The notes under the pieces were generated by a model. That model saw only the letters and a list, made by a program, of their open reading frames with translations. It was not told the origin of the DNA and did not search any database. A DNA stretch of 64,000 nt from Balneolales bacterium (GTDB taxonomy: Bacteria > Bacteroidota > Rhodothermia > Balneolales > Natronogracilivirgulaceae), in NCBI GenBank assembly GCA_007134845.1, contig SLKA01000006.1, forward strand, positions 1 through 64,000. The letters run 5' to 3'. Numbering within the stretch: position 1 is the stretch's first letter; each line of letters starts with the position of its first letter. Shown here piece after piece: positions 9,083 to 17,684 of this stretch. The position numbers were made by a program, and so were the translations under genes.

Positions 9083-10873
9083 TTATCCGGCCTTTCTCCG
9101 GCTGCGTGCTTTCTGAACCATTTCGCGCGCACTGGCCACAGCATGGTCACTTACATCCGCACCGCTCATCAGTGAGGCAATCTGCCTGATATGCGCCTCC
9201 TCGTCCAATTTGTGGATGTAGGTCACCGTTCGATCGCCCGATTCCTGCTTTTCAACCATATAGTGAAAGTCCGCCTGTCCTGCAATCTGCGGCTGGTGCG
9301 TAATTGCAATGATCTGGCAGTGTTCAGCCAGATCGTGCATCGTTCGGCCTACCTGCTCGGCAACCGCTCCGCCGATGCCGGTATCAATTTCATCGAAAAT
9401 CATGACCGGCAGACGCTGCTCCCGGGCTATGACCGATTTCATGGCCAGCATCACCCGCGATATTTCCCCGCCCGATGCTATGCGCGCCAAAGGTTTGGGT
9501 GACTCGCCCCTGTTGGTGCTGATGAAGAACACCACGTCATCCGGACCGTCGGCATGGCACGCCACTCGCCCGCCATCTGTCTCGATCCATCCGCTTTCAT
9601 CCCGGCGCCAGTCAACGCGCGTCTCGAACAGGTTGTTGGGAATTCCCAGTTTTTTCAGTGCCTCGGAGATATGAACACTCAATCCGCTCCCCGACCGCAT
9701 CCGCACTTCGTGCAGCGCTGTTGCCTTTTCCTGCAGCAGCTTAAGTGCCGAAGCAAGCTCTTTATCCTTCTTCTCAAGCTCCAGGTCGAAGTTTTCCGCC
9801 AGATTAACCGACTCCTCAAGCTCCCGGCGGAATTGGATCAAATCCGGCAATAGACGGCCGTATTTTTTTTCAAGGCGGCGTTTTTCAGCCTGCTTCCTGC
9901 GCAGCTCTTCCAGGCGCTCAGGGTTGAACTCAATCCGCGACCGGTATCGTTCGGTATGAGAAAGGAGCTCCTGAAAACTGACCCGTGCTGTCCTGAGCTC
10001 TTCAGAGTAAGTCCGAAACTCGTCCTCGATTTCGGCGATATCGCCCAGGGCATCTTCGATCAGCAACAGGAGGTCCATAAGGCTGCGCTCGCCCCCGGAT
10101 CCCAGTTCTCCGATCAGGCCCGCTTTCTGGTCCAGCTCCTCGGCATGGTCGAGCCGTTTCATCTCAGCCTCCATCTCTTCAAAGGCTTCTTCGTCCAGCT
10201 CGGCCGTCTCAAGCTCTGTTAACTGAAACCGGTGAAGTTCCATTTTTTCATTCAGTTCACGCTCCTGCCTGGTCAGCGCATCGCGCTCTTTTCGCAACCT
10301 GATCACCTGACGGTAGGCTTCATCATAAGCCAACCTGTGCGGATTCACTTGCGGCAACGCGTCAATCACCTCGCGGTGATGGTCCTGTTTCAGCAGCAAC
10401 TGGTGATCATGCTGGCCATGCAGATCCACCAGCCGGTCACCGGCCTCCCGTAGAACCGAAATATTCACAGGTGTGTCGTTGATAAATGCACGGCTGCCGG
10501 CGGGACGGATCTCCCGGCGGAGGATGATCTCGCCATTATATGCACCGTCTTGCTGACCGTTAAAACCCTCCACCTCAACCTCGCCAAGAAGCCGGCTCAC
10601 TACAGGGTCCGGAGTGGCCCCGGTCCGTATAACCGCCTCTACGACGGCTTTGCTCGCACCCTGTCTGACCGTTTCTGTATCCGCGCGTTCACCCAGAACG
10701 GCATTCAGCGCCCCGATGATGATGGATTTTCCGGCTCCGGTCTGGCCTGTAAGAATATTCAGGCCGGTCCCGAATGTGACCTCCAGTTCATCGATCAGCG
10801 CATAGTTTTTGATGTACAGGCTTTTTATCACAGCGCCTTTACGTTCGATTATATCGGTATTTACAAGCTTCAT
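9083..10873 (-). CDS. recN: DNA repair protein RecN
   Basis: SMC-like ATPase for double-strand break repair. The head starts with the family signature SLYIKNYALIDELEVTF, then the Walker A GQTGAGKS. A long heptad-rich coiled-coil middle covers roughly 160-370. The C-terminal half has the ABC signature region (LARIASGGEISRVMLAMK), the Walker B MIFDEIDTGIGG, and the switch His region (IIAITHQPQIAGQAD). The frame is open to 10927; I use the ATG at 10873, though a GTG at 10831 starting VIKSLYIKN matches the usual family start best. It is divergent from lon, with ~150 bases between, and upstream of the alpha/beta hydrolase gene. Confidence 0.95.
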   Translation of the reverse strand: MKLVNTDIIERKGAVIKSLYIKNYALIDELEVTFGTGLNILTGQTGAGKSIIIGALNAVLGERADTETVRQGASKAVVEAVIRTGATPDPVVSRLLGEVEVEGFNGQQDGAYNGEIILRREIRPAGSRAFINDTPVNISVLREAGDRLVDLHGQHDHQLLLKQDHHREVIDALPQVNPHRLAYDEAYRQVIRLRKERDALTRQERELNEKMELHRFQLTELETAELDEEAFEEMEAEMKRLDHAEELDQKAGLIGELGSGGERSLMDLLLLIEDALGDIAEIEDEFRTYSEELRTARVSFQELLSHTERYRSRIEFNPERLEELRRKQAEKRRLEKKYGRLLPDLIQFRRELEESVNLAENFDLELEKKDKELASALKLLQEKATALHEVRMRSGSGLSVHISEALKKLGIPNNLFETRVDWRRDESGWIETDGGRVACHADGPDDVVFFISTNRGESPKPLARIASGGEISRVMLAMKSVIAREQRLPVMIFDEIDTGIGGAVAEQVGRTMHDLAEHCQIIAITHQPQIAGQADFHYMVEKQESGDRTVTYIHKLDEEAHIRQIASLMSGADVSDHAVASAREMVQKARSRRKAG

Positions 10874-11019
10874 CCGCTTTGCAAAGATAGGACTATTTTT
10901 CATTCTTGTGGAATCCTCCTGGTTCAAGTTGGCAACACCGGGTTGCTTCTATACAGACAAGGAAAAAAGTAAATGCTTACACTGCGGATTTGGCAGGAAA
11001 ATGGCTATTTTGCCTTGCA

Positions 11020-13470
11020 ATGAAAAAACAGATGCAACATCTCCAAAATCAACATATTATTGACGCTCCGGACCGTGTGCCGGTCATTCCACTGAGGGAT
11101 ACCGTCATATTTCCCAACACCATGTTCCCGATACTTGTCGGGCGCTCAACCACCATAGCTGCTGTCAATGCGGCGGTGGAAAAGGACAAGTATGTGCTTT
11201 TGTGCGCTCAGCAGGAACCGGACAATGACAATCCAAAACCTTCGGAAATTCACAGAAAAGGTACGCTTGCTCAGGTTGTGCAGGTGCTGCACCTTCCGAA
11301 TGATCTGCTGAAAGTGCTTATCAGCGGTATCCGCCTTGCCGAAGTGGTCCGTTTTGAACAGTCTGATCCCTATTTCGAGGCAACCCTCAAGATCGAAGAG
11401 CCGCGAAAAATTCGGATGACCCCGCGATTGAAGGCGCTGATCAGGAAAACCAAGGAGGGATTCGAAAAACTCGTGCTGCTTAACCAGGAGCTGCCCGAAG
11501 AAGTGCTGCTGGGCTTTGAGCAGAACTACAATCCTCAGAACCTGCTCTACTTCATCGCATCGTATCTGGACCTTGACATTTTGGAAAAACAACAGCTGCT
11601 GGAAGAGACCGATCTGAGCCGGCAGTACCGCAAGGTTCTCACTCATCTGACTGGCGAGTTGGAGCTGCTTGCCGTTTCCAACGAGATCAACGAGAAAGTC
11701 CAGGATGAAATCCAGGAAACCCAGCGCCGTTTTTACATCCAGGAGCAAATCAAGGTGCTTCAGGAGGAACTGGACGACGAGGGCTTCTCCGATCCCGAGC
11801 TTGCAAAAATAAAGGAGAACCTGGAAATCCGGCCAATCCCTCAAGCTGCCCGCGCCAAAGCAATGGAGGAGCTGGACAGGCTGCGGAAAACGCCAGTCAT
11901 GTCGCCCGAGCACAGCGTCTCCCGCAACTATCTGGACTGGATACTTGCCATGCCGTGGGGCACCTATTCCGATGACCATCTTGAGATCAAAGCTGTGGAA
12001 GAAGCCCTTGAAAAGGATCATTTCGGACTTGAAAAACCCAAAGAGCGTATACTTGAGTATATCGCTGTCCTGAACCTGGTCAAAAAGATCAGAGGCCAGA
12101 TCCTCTGCTTTGTCGGTCCTCCGGGCACAGGGAAGACCAGTCTCGCCAAATCCATAGCCGATGCAATGAACCGGAAGATGGTTCGGATTTCCCTGGGCGG
12201 CATCAGCGATGAGGCCGAAATACGCGGACATCGCAAAACCTATATCGGCTCCATGCCTGGACGCATCATTCAGGCAATTAAAAAAGCCGGCACCATGAAC
12301 CCGGTAATTATTCTGGATGAAATCGATAAGCTTGGACACGACATGCGCGGGGATCCGTCATCTGCCGTTCTTGAGGTGCTGGATCCGGAACAGAACGACA
12401 CCTTCAACGATCACTACATGGATCTTGACTTCGATCTTTCGCAGGTGATGTTCATCACGACGGCCAACGTGGCAAGTCATATTCAGCCGGCTCTTCTTGA
12501 CAGAATGGAGGTCATACCGCTGCACGGCTATCTTGAGCATGACAAAATAGAGATTGCAAAGCGGCATCTCCTTCCAAAATTGCTGAAATCACACGGTCTT
12601 GTTCCTTCACGTGTTCATTTCAAGGACGAGGCCATCCGACTGGTCATCCAGCGATACACCGCCGAAGCCGGAGTGCGCGTACTGGAGCAAAACCTGGCCT
12701 CCCTTTGCCGAAAAGTGGCAAAAAAAGTGGTTCAGGATCAGAAAGATGGCAAACGTGTCTCGCGTATCACCATTAATCCGAAGCGGGTCCGTGATTTGCT
12801 TGGTGTGGAGAAGTTCAAAGACCGCGACCTTGAAAAGAAAGACAAGGTCGGCAGCGTCAATGGCCTTGCCTGGACCAGCACCGGCGGCAGTATACTGAAT
12901 CTGGATGTGGCACGGATGTTCGGCAAAAACAAGCTTCTTCTTACCGGACAGCTTGGAGAAGTAATGAAAGAATCGGCCCAGGCCGCTCTCACCTACATTC
13001 GCTCACATACATCTGATTTCAATCTGCCTGAGGATTTCTTTGAGAAGAACGAGATCCATGTGCATATACCCGAAGGTGCTATTCCAAAAGACGGACCAAG
13101 CGCCGGAATGGGTATTGCCCTGGCCATGATTTCCCTGCTGACCGATACTGCGGTTCGCCATGATGTGGCCGTTACCGGCGAACTTACCCTTCGCGGCGAA
13201 ATATATGCCATCGGCGGACTCAATGAAAAACTTCTTGCAGCACAGCGCAAGGAGATCACGAAAGTGATCATCCCCAGAGAAAACATACCCGACCTGGAGG
13301 AGATCCCGGAAAAAGTAAAACAGGGTCTGCAGATTATTGGTGTGGACCATATCTCCGAAACACTGCCTCACGTTTTCCGTTCACCCCGTTTTTCCTCTTC
13401 TCTGTCCGCTGCTTTTTCAAAGAACAGGGGACGAACCGGCAGAAAGCGTCCTTCAATACAAAAGCACTGA
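11020..13470 (+). CDS. lon: ATP-dependent protease La (Lon)
   Basis: Cytoplasmic AAA+ serine protease for damaged and regulatory proteins. Numbering is from the ATG at 11020 (816 residues). The N-terminal LON domain starts VPVIPLRDTVIFPNTMFPILVGR. A coiled-coil stretch (QDEIQETQRRFYIQEQIKVL) leads to the AAA+ module, with Walker A GPPGTGKTS at about 366 and Walker B VIILDEIDKLG. The protease domain has catalytic Ser694 in PKDGPSAGMG and Lys737 in GGLNEKLLAA, the expected 43-residue spacing. The frame is open from 10906, but those extra residues are not Lon-like. The C-terminus has a short basic tail (NRGRTGRKRPSIQKH). It is divergent from recN. Confidence 0.96.
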   Translation: MKKQMQHLQNQHIIDAPDRVPVIPLRDTVIFPNTMFPILVGRSTTIAAVNAAVEKDKYVLLCAQQEPDNDNPKPSEIHRKGTLAQVVQVLHLPNDLLKVLISGIRLAEVVRFEQSDPYFEATLKIEEPRKIRMTPRLKALIRKTKEGFEKLVLLNQELPEEVLLGFEQNYNPQNLLYFIASYLDLDILEKQQLLEETDLSRQYRKVLTHLTGELELLAVSNEINEKVQDEIQETQRRFYIQEQIKVLQEELDDEGFSDPELAKIKENLEIRPIPQAARAKAMEELDRLRKTPVMSPEHSVSRNYLDWILAMPWGTYSDDHLEIKAVEEALEKDHFGLEKPKERILEYIAVLNLVKKIRGQILCFVGPPGTGKTSLAKSIADAMNRKMVRISLGGISDEAEIRGHRKTYIGSMPGRIIQAIKKAGTMNPVIILDEIDKLGHDMRGDPSSAVLEVLDPEQNDTFNDHYMDLDFDLSQVMFITTANVASHIQPALLDRMEVIPLHGYLEHDKIEIAKRHLLPKLLKSHGLVPSRVHFKDEAIRLVIQRYTAEAGVRVLEQNLASLCRKVAKKVVQDQKDGKRVSRITINPKRVRDLLGVEKFKDRDLEKKDKVGSVNGLAWTSTGGSILNLDVARMFGKNKLLLTGQLGEVMKESAQAALTYIRSHTSDFNLPEDFFEKNEIHVHIPEGAIPKDGPSAGMGIALAMISLLTDTAVRHDVAVTGELTLRGEIYAIGGLNEKLLAAQRKEITKVIIPRENIPDLEEIPEKVKQGLQIIGVDHISETLPHVFRSPRFSSSLSAAFSKNRGRTGRKRPSIQKH

Positions 13471-13714
13471 CTTGCCGGCAAACCAACCGGACCACATGGC
13501 TCCATATGCCCCGGAGTTGGGAGGATGCGCACCGTCTCATTTCTGTGGCATAAGGCGAATGGAGTCATCCGCCGAATCCTGCTTAGCCACCAGAAACCCT
13601 GATGCGCCACTCTCAACAAATAGTTACTGATAAGAGCAGCTATTCCCTCAATCCTTACACCTGTTTTTTAATTATTTTATGCTGAATTCCTTTTATCTCT
13701 GCTAATCTCTGCTG

Positions 13715-14749
13715 ATGTCAAATATACCTGCACAGGATCAACTCTATGATGATGACCGGGAGGAGTTCACCCGGTATGATCTTGATGTGCCTGAAGGGCA
13801 TCACGAACAGATGCGCCTGGATAAATACATCACCCAATTCATCCAGAATGCAACCCGGAACAAGGTCCAGGAGGGCATCCGCAATGGATGGGTGAGGGTC
13901 AACGGACTGCTGGAAAAAGCATCATACCGTGTGCAGCCGGGTGATGAAATTGTCATCATCATTCCAAAAGCGCCGCCGCCGGAAGCCCGGGCCGAAGATA
14001 TACCGCTCGATATCATCCATGAGGATGACGACCTGATTGTCGTCGACAAACCTCCGGGAATGGTGGTTCACCCCTCGTATGGCAACTGGAGCGGCACGCT
14101 CGTCAATGCCCTGCTTTACCATACCCGTCAGCTCTCCTCGGTAAATGACAAGCAGGAGCTGCTGCGTCCCGGTATCGTACACCGGCTGGACAAGGGCACC
14201 AGCGGGCTCCTTGTTGTTGCAAAAAACGATCACGCGCACCATCATCTTTCGAAGCAATTTGCAGAAAAAAGCGTGGAGCGTACCTACCGCACAGTCATCT
14301 GGGGAATGCCGCAGAAGGATGATGGCACCATCAACCAGCCGATAGGCCGCGACCCTTCTGACCGGAAAAAAATGGCTGTCCTTGATCCCGGCAAAGGCAA
14401 AAATGCCGTTACCCATTATCACGTGCTCCAGCGCTACGACCATCTAGCTTTGCTGGATGTTACCCTTGAAACCGGTCGCACGCATCAGATCCGGGTTCAT
14501 TTTTCTTGGATGAGGCACCCCGTGCTTGGCGATCCCGTTTATGGCGGAGATACCGTCCGATACGGCCCCAATACCGGCAGCAGAAAAACCATGTTCCAGA
14601 ATATTTTTTCTCTGCTGGGACGCCAGTGCCTCCACGCACGCACGCTCGGCTTCGAACACCCCACCCTGGGTGACTGGTTTCAGTTCACCTCCGAAATACC
14701 CGATGACATGGACACGGTGATTGAAAAACTTGACCGTTACTGCAGTTAG
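13715..14749 (+). CDS. Ribosomal large-subunit pseudouridine synthase, RluD type
   Basis: 344-residue RluA-family enzyme with an N-terminal S4 RNA-binding domain (about 30-85: MRLDKYITQFIQNATRNKVQ) and the catalytic domain with HRLDKGTSGLLVVAKND, catalytic Asp159. The signatures VDKPPGMVVHP, GRDPSDRKKM and ETGRTHQIRVHF are complete. It most resembles RluD, which modifies 23S rRNA helix 69, but the exact target is inferred. It lacks the repeat insertion of the RluA-like gene at 5937. It is followed 48 bases later by gldC on the same strand. The ~244 bases before it, after lon, hold nothing I recognise. Confidence 0.9.
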   Translation: MSNIPAQDQLYDDDREEFTRYDLDVPEGHHEQMRLDKYITQFIQNATRNKVQEGIRNGWVRVNGLLEKASYRVQPGDEIVIIIPKAPPPEARAEDIPLDIIHEDDDLIVVDKPPGMVVHPSYGNWSGTLVNALLYHTRQLSSVNDKQELLRPGIVHRLDKGTSGLLVVAKNDHAHHHLSKQFAEKSVERTYRTVIWGMPQKDDGTINQPIGRDPSDRKKMAVLDPGKGKNAVTHYHVLQRYDHLALLDVTLETGRTHQIRVHFSWMRHPVLGDPVYGGDTVRYGPNTGSRKTMFQNIFSLLGRQCLHARTLGFEHPTLGDWFQFTSEIPDDMDTVIEKLDRYCS

Positions 14750-14797
14750 CTCCACCCCGATAAACTCATAATCAAGACTCAAACAGGCTACAGAACC

Positions 14798-15136
14798 ATG
14801 AAGAAAAAAGAAATACGGATTAACGTTTCGCTTGATGATAAAAATATCCCCGAGAATATTATCTGGGATGCTGATGACACCAGCGCTTCCGAAATGCCGG
14901 TCCGGGCTATGCTGCTCGCCCTTTGGGATCACAATAACAAGGATACGCTGCGGCTGGATCTCTGGACAAGGGATATGAGCAGAGACGAGATGAAGATTTT
15001 CTTCTACGAAACACTCAAGACCATGGCCGATACTCTGGAGCGTTCCATCGATGACAAGCACATCGCAGGGGACATGCGAGATTTTTGTTCTTATTTTGCG
15101 GAAAAAATGGATATTTTAGAGCGCCCGGGGAACTGA
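14798..15136 (+). CDS. gldC: Gliding-motility-associated protein GldC
   Basis: 112 residues, all within the GldC family's usual length. The family pattern is clear: KKKEIRINVSLDDKNIPENI, then a WDA segment, LALWDHNNKDTLRLDLWT, DMSRDEMKIFFYETL and a C-terminal helix DMRDFCSYFAEKMDIL. GldC is a small soluble protein known from gliding Bacteroidota; its biochemical role is unclear and it also occurs in non-gliding species, so motility should not be inferred from it alone. It sits between an RluD-like gene and a response regulator on the same strand, probably in one transcript. Confidence 0.85.
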   Translation: MKKKEIRINVSLDDKNIPENIIWDADDTSASEMPVRAMLLALWDHNNKDTLRLDLWTRDMSRDEMKIFFYETLKTMADTLERSIDDKHIAGDMRDFCSYFAEKMDILERPGN

Positions 15137-15168
15137 ATACCCTCTTTCTGTCAATAACCCACATTGTG

Positions 15169-15558
15169 ATGCAGACAAAACAGATCCTATACGTCGAAGA
15201 TGATACAGCAAACCAAACACTGGTAAAACTGTTTTTCAAGAAGGAGCCTTTCCAGCTGACCACGGCAGATGATCCCGATGAAGCACTTGATCTCGTCAAA
15301 TCAACTTCTTTTGACGTGATCATTGTGGACCTGAACCTGCGCAAGGAGGGTGACGGAGCAGAATTGATTCGCGATATCCGAAACATATCCGGTTATGAAA
15401 CAGTGCCCGTTTTTGTATTCAGCGGTCACGATGTTCACAGTTTCCGGGATTACGGGATTGAGGACTTGATCCAAAACTATTTCAGCAAGCCCGTCAATAA
15501 AAAAACACTGATTAGTGCTCTCTGGGAAGTTCTTGAAATAGAACAGAACCAAACGTGA
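15169..15558 (+). CDS. Single-domain response regulator (CheY-like)
   Basis: 130-residue receiver domain with no output domain. The acidic pair (ILYVEDD), the phospho-acceptor Asp54 in VIIVDLNL, the Ser/Thr position (VFVFSGHD) and the conserved Lys in YFSKPVNK are all present. The frame is open from 15085 inside gldC, but the ATG at 15169 begins exactly at the first receiver strand. No histidine kinase is in the window, so its partner is unknown. Its 3' end overlaps the convergent MEMO-like gene by 47 bases. Confidence 0.87.
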   Translation: MQTKQILYVEDDTANQTLVKLFFKKEPFQLTTADDPDEALDLVKSTSFDVIIVDLNLRKEGDGAELIRDIRNISGYETVPVFVFSGHDVHSFRDYGIEDLIQNYFSKPVNKKTLISALWEVLEIEQNQT

Positions 15559-16888
15559 CCGCACTTTCCCGGTCGCTTTCATCCCACAGATCATAACTGG
15601 TAACCCTGCCTCTTACATCAAAAAGTGCCCGCATGGCCGTATATAGCGGGGGAAAACCGCAAATCCGGTAGGGGTCCAAGTCCCGCTTCATCAACTGGAG
15701 CATCCCGCGGGTTTTTCCGCTGACGGCAAAATCCAGGAATTCCCGGTCGAACGACCGGATCTCGTCAAACATGGATGATGCAGGTTCCGGATCACCGAAC
15801 TTTTTACCTACATGCGCAAGGTCCCCCGATATCACAAAAATGGTATCGGGATCGCCACCGAAATGATCACTCAGCAGCGAGGCCATGGCGTCAACCTTTT
15901 TGCCGGTATCACCGTCCTCCTTGTAAAACAACTCCTCCAGCGGCCCGACCAGTATCGGTACCACTGTAAAAGTATGGGACCAAAGGTATTGAAGAAAGAT
16001 CAGGTGCAGTTCGATGCTGTGCTCATTGCGGTGTGCACGGTCTGCAAAGGTGCATCCGGACTCCTCCGAGTTTGCCTCCAGAATATCGAGGAATTTCCGG
16101 TCAGTTTGAGTGATCCCCAGCGGTGTTTCAAAGCTTTTACGCGTGGCGATGAACGGCTTTCCGTCATAAAGCGGATAATAGGATCCGGAATAATGCGAGG
16201 TAGCCAGTAATACAACCCGTTTGGGCCGGAGGTCCGCCAATGGACGAAATGCCGGAACGTAGGAAGAAAGCCCGACCCTGAGGTCAATGTGCGGAGCATA
16301 AAGGGCCTTTATACGGCCTTCCTTTCCGTTCAGGTCAACCCCGTCATTCCCGTTTTGTGAAAATGCCGCATCCAGCATCACCCTGATCTCATCTTCTGTC
16401 TGAGGATAGGATTGACCGGCACAGACAGCCGGACGCACCTCATTCAGCTCAAATTTTTCCTCTATCTGGTTTTTGCATTCCCGGAACCATGGCGAAAGCA
16501 GCAGCAGCGCCTCATCCAGCTGCCTAACAAAGGCCATCAGCTCCACTTCGTCCACCTCGCTGCCGTACTGCCTGAGATCACTGCATATGTCCCGCACCGA
16601 GAAGTTGCCGTTAAACATGGGCAGCAGGGATGCAATTTGCCGGTCAAGGGCAATCGGTCCGGGCAGATATCCCTGCGGGTCATGGAAGTAGATAAGCTCC
16701 TTTTCCTCATGGGTGACCGGGATCATCTCAACATCCGACCGGATTGGCGGAAGCTTCATATCCATATCGCTGACCAGAAGCTTCTCCATACGCTTGTGAT
16801 TCTCACTTTTTTTATCGTTACGGTTACCGCCGGACTGGCCGCTATTGCTGTCATAGCCGCTATTTCCGCCATTGCTGCTGTTTTTCAT
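15512..16888 (-). CDS. MEMO1-like protein (AmmeMemoRadiSam system protein B) with N-terminal PqqD-like region
   Basis: 458 residues. The C-terminal ~280 residues match the MEMO family, a non-haem-dioxygenase-like fold: VCAGQSYPQTEDEIR, then LYAPHIDLRVG, VVLLATSHYSG, SFETPLGITQTD, RNEHSIELHLIFLQYL and VISGDLAHVG, with the His residues that line the family's metal site. Residues ~55-160 (GPIALDRQIASLLPMFNG, DICSDLRQYG) look like a PqqD or winged-helix-type module. The first ~35 residues are a low-complexity Gly/Asn/Ser tail. The start ATG overlaps the stop of nth by 4 bases (ATGA), supporting this long start and translational coupling. The usual AMMECR1 and radical-SAM partners are not in the window. 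Function is unknown. Confidence 0.75.
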   Translation of the reverse strand: MKNSSNGGNSGYDSNSGQSGGNRNDKKSENHKRMEKLLVSDMDMKLPPIRSDVEMIPVTHEEKELIYFHDPQGYLPGPIALDRQIASLLPMFNGNFSVRDICSDLRQYGSEVDEVELMAFVRQLDEALLLLSPWFRECKNQIEEKFELNEVRPAVCAGQSYPQTEDEIRVMLDAAFSQNGNDGVDLNGKEGRIKALYAPHIDLRVGLSSYVPAFRPLADLRPKRVVLLATSHYSGSYYPLYDGKPFIATRKSFETPLGITQTDRKFLDILEANSEESGCTFADRAHRNEHSIELHLIFLQYLWSHTFTVVPILVGPLEELFYKEDGDTGKKVDAMASLLSDHFGGDPDTIFVISGDLAHVGKKFGDPEPASSMFDEIRSFDREFLDFAVSGKTRGMLQLMKRDLDPYRICGFPPLYTAMRALFDVRGRVTSYDLWDESDRESAVTFGSVLFQELPREH

Positions 16889-17655
16889 TTTCGCAATTTG
16901 TTACATGTGCAATGAATGCCATATTTTTCGCACACAGGATGCCCGGGAGGAGCAGAAAATCGTGCCTTACAAACCGCCCGACCGTGCGCTATGAGAAGAT
17001 GCGACAGATTGGTCCATTCCTGCCGTGGAAACAGCGCCATAAGATCGCGCTCAATTTTAACCGGATCCTGGTGCTTTGTGAGTCCGAACCGATTGGTCAG
17101 CCGCTTGACATGCGTGTCCACCACTACGCCGCCGTTGATGCCGAACGCATTTCCAAGCACCACGTTCGCCGTTTTCCGCGCCGCACCGCGCAACGAAAGC
17201 AACTCTTCCATTGTCTGCGGCACCTCTCCACCGAACTCGTCCATGATTTTCTGCGCGGATTGCTTTATCGCTTTGGCTTTGTTTCGATAGAAACCGGTTG
17301 TGCGTATTGCCTCCTCAATCTCCGGAAGAGGCGCTTCGGCCATAGCCTGCGGGTCGGGCCAGGTGCGGAACAGATCCTCTGTTACAATATTCACCCTAAC
17401 ATCCGTGCACTGGGCGCTCAGGATGGTCGCGACCAGTAATTCAAATGGATTTGTGAAGTTCAGTGCACAATGCGGATTCGGATAATGTTCATAAAGCTCC
17501 GCGAGCAGCGACATCGCCAACCTTCGCTGAGCTCCTGTCTTTCTGGGCAGTTTTTTACCGGTAACAGTTCCGGAAGGGCCTGATCCAGGCTTCCTGTATA
17601 ACTTGGTGCGCGTGTTTTTAGATTTCACTCTGAAGCATTTTGCAGTGCTGAACAA
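16885..17655 (-). CDS. nth: Endonuclease III (DNA glycosylase/AP lyase) with atypical cysteine motif
   Basis: Removes oxidised pyrimidines and cleaves AP sites. The core FELLVATILSAQCTDVRVN, the helix-hairpin-helix region ending in ARKTANVVLGNAFG with the catalytic Lys, and VDTHVKRLTNRFGL with the catalytic Asp are present. Two things are odd. The hairpin reads LRGAARKTA rather than the usual LPGVGRKTA. The C-terminal cysteines are spaced C-x12-C-x6-C-x-C instead of the canonical C-x6-C-x2-C-x5-C of the [4Fe-4S] cluster. The N-terminus has ~47 extra basic residues; an internal ATG at 17514 gives the E. coli-like start. The stop overlaps the start of the MEMO-like gene (ATGA). Confidence 0.88.
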   Translation of the reverse strand: MFSTAKCFRVKSKNTRTKLYRKPGSGPSGTVTGKKLPRKTGAQRRLAMSLLAELYEHYPNPHCALNFTNPFELLVATILSAQCTDVRVNIVTEDLFRTWPDPQAMAEAPLPEIEEAIRTTGFYRNKAKAIKQSAQKIMDEFGGEVPQTMEELLSLRGAARKTANVVLGNAFGINGGVVVDTHVKRLTNRFGLTKHQDPVKIERDLMALFPRQEWTNLSHLLIAHGRAVCKARFSAPPGHPVCEKYGIHCTCNKLRK

Positions 17656-17684
17656 GATTTAAGCTTACAAAGAAAATTCAACCC

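Noticed and set aside
11146..12339. 397-codon minus-strand open frame inside lon
   Set aside because: Antisense to the well-conserved Lon ATPase region; its translation is a Leu/Phe/Gln-rich shadow with no domain.
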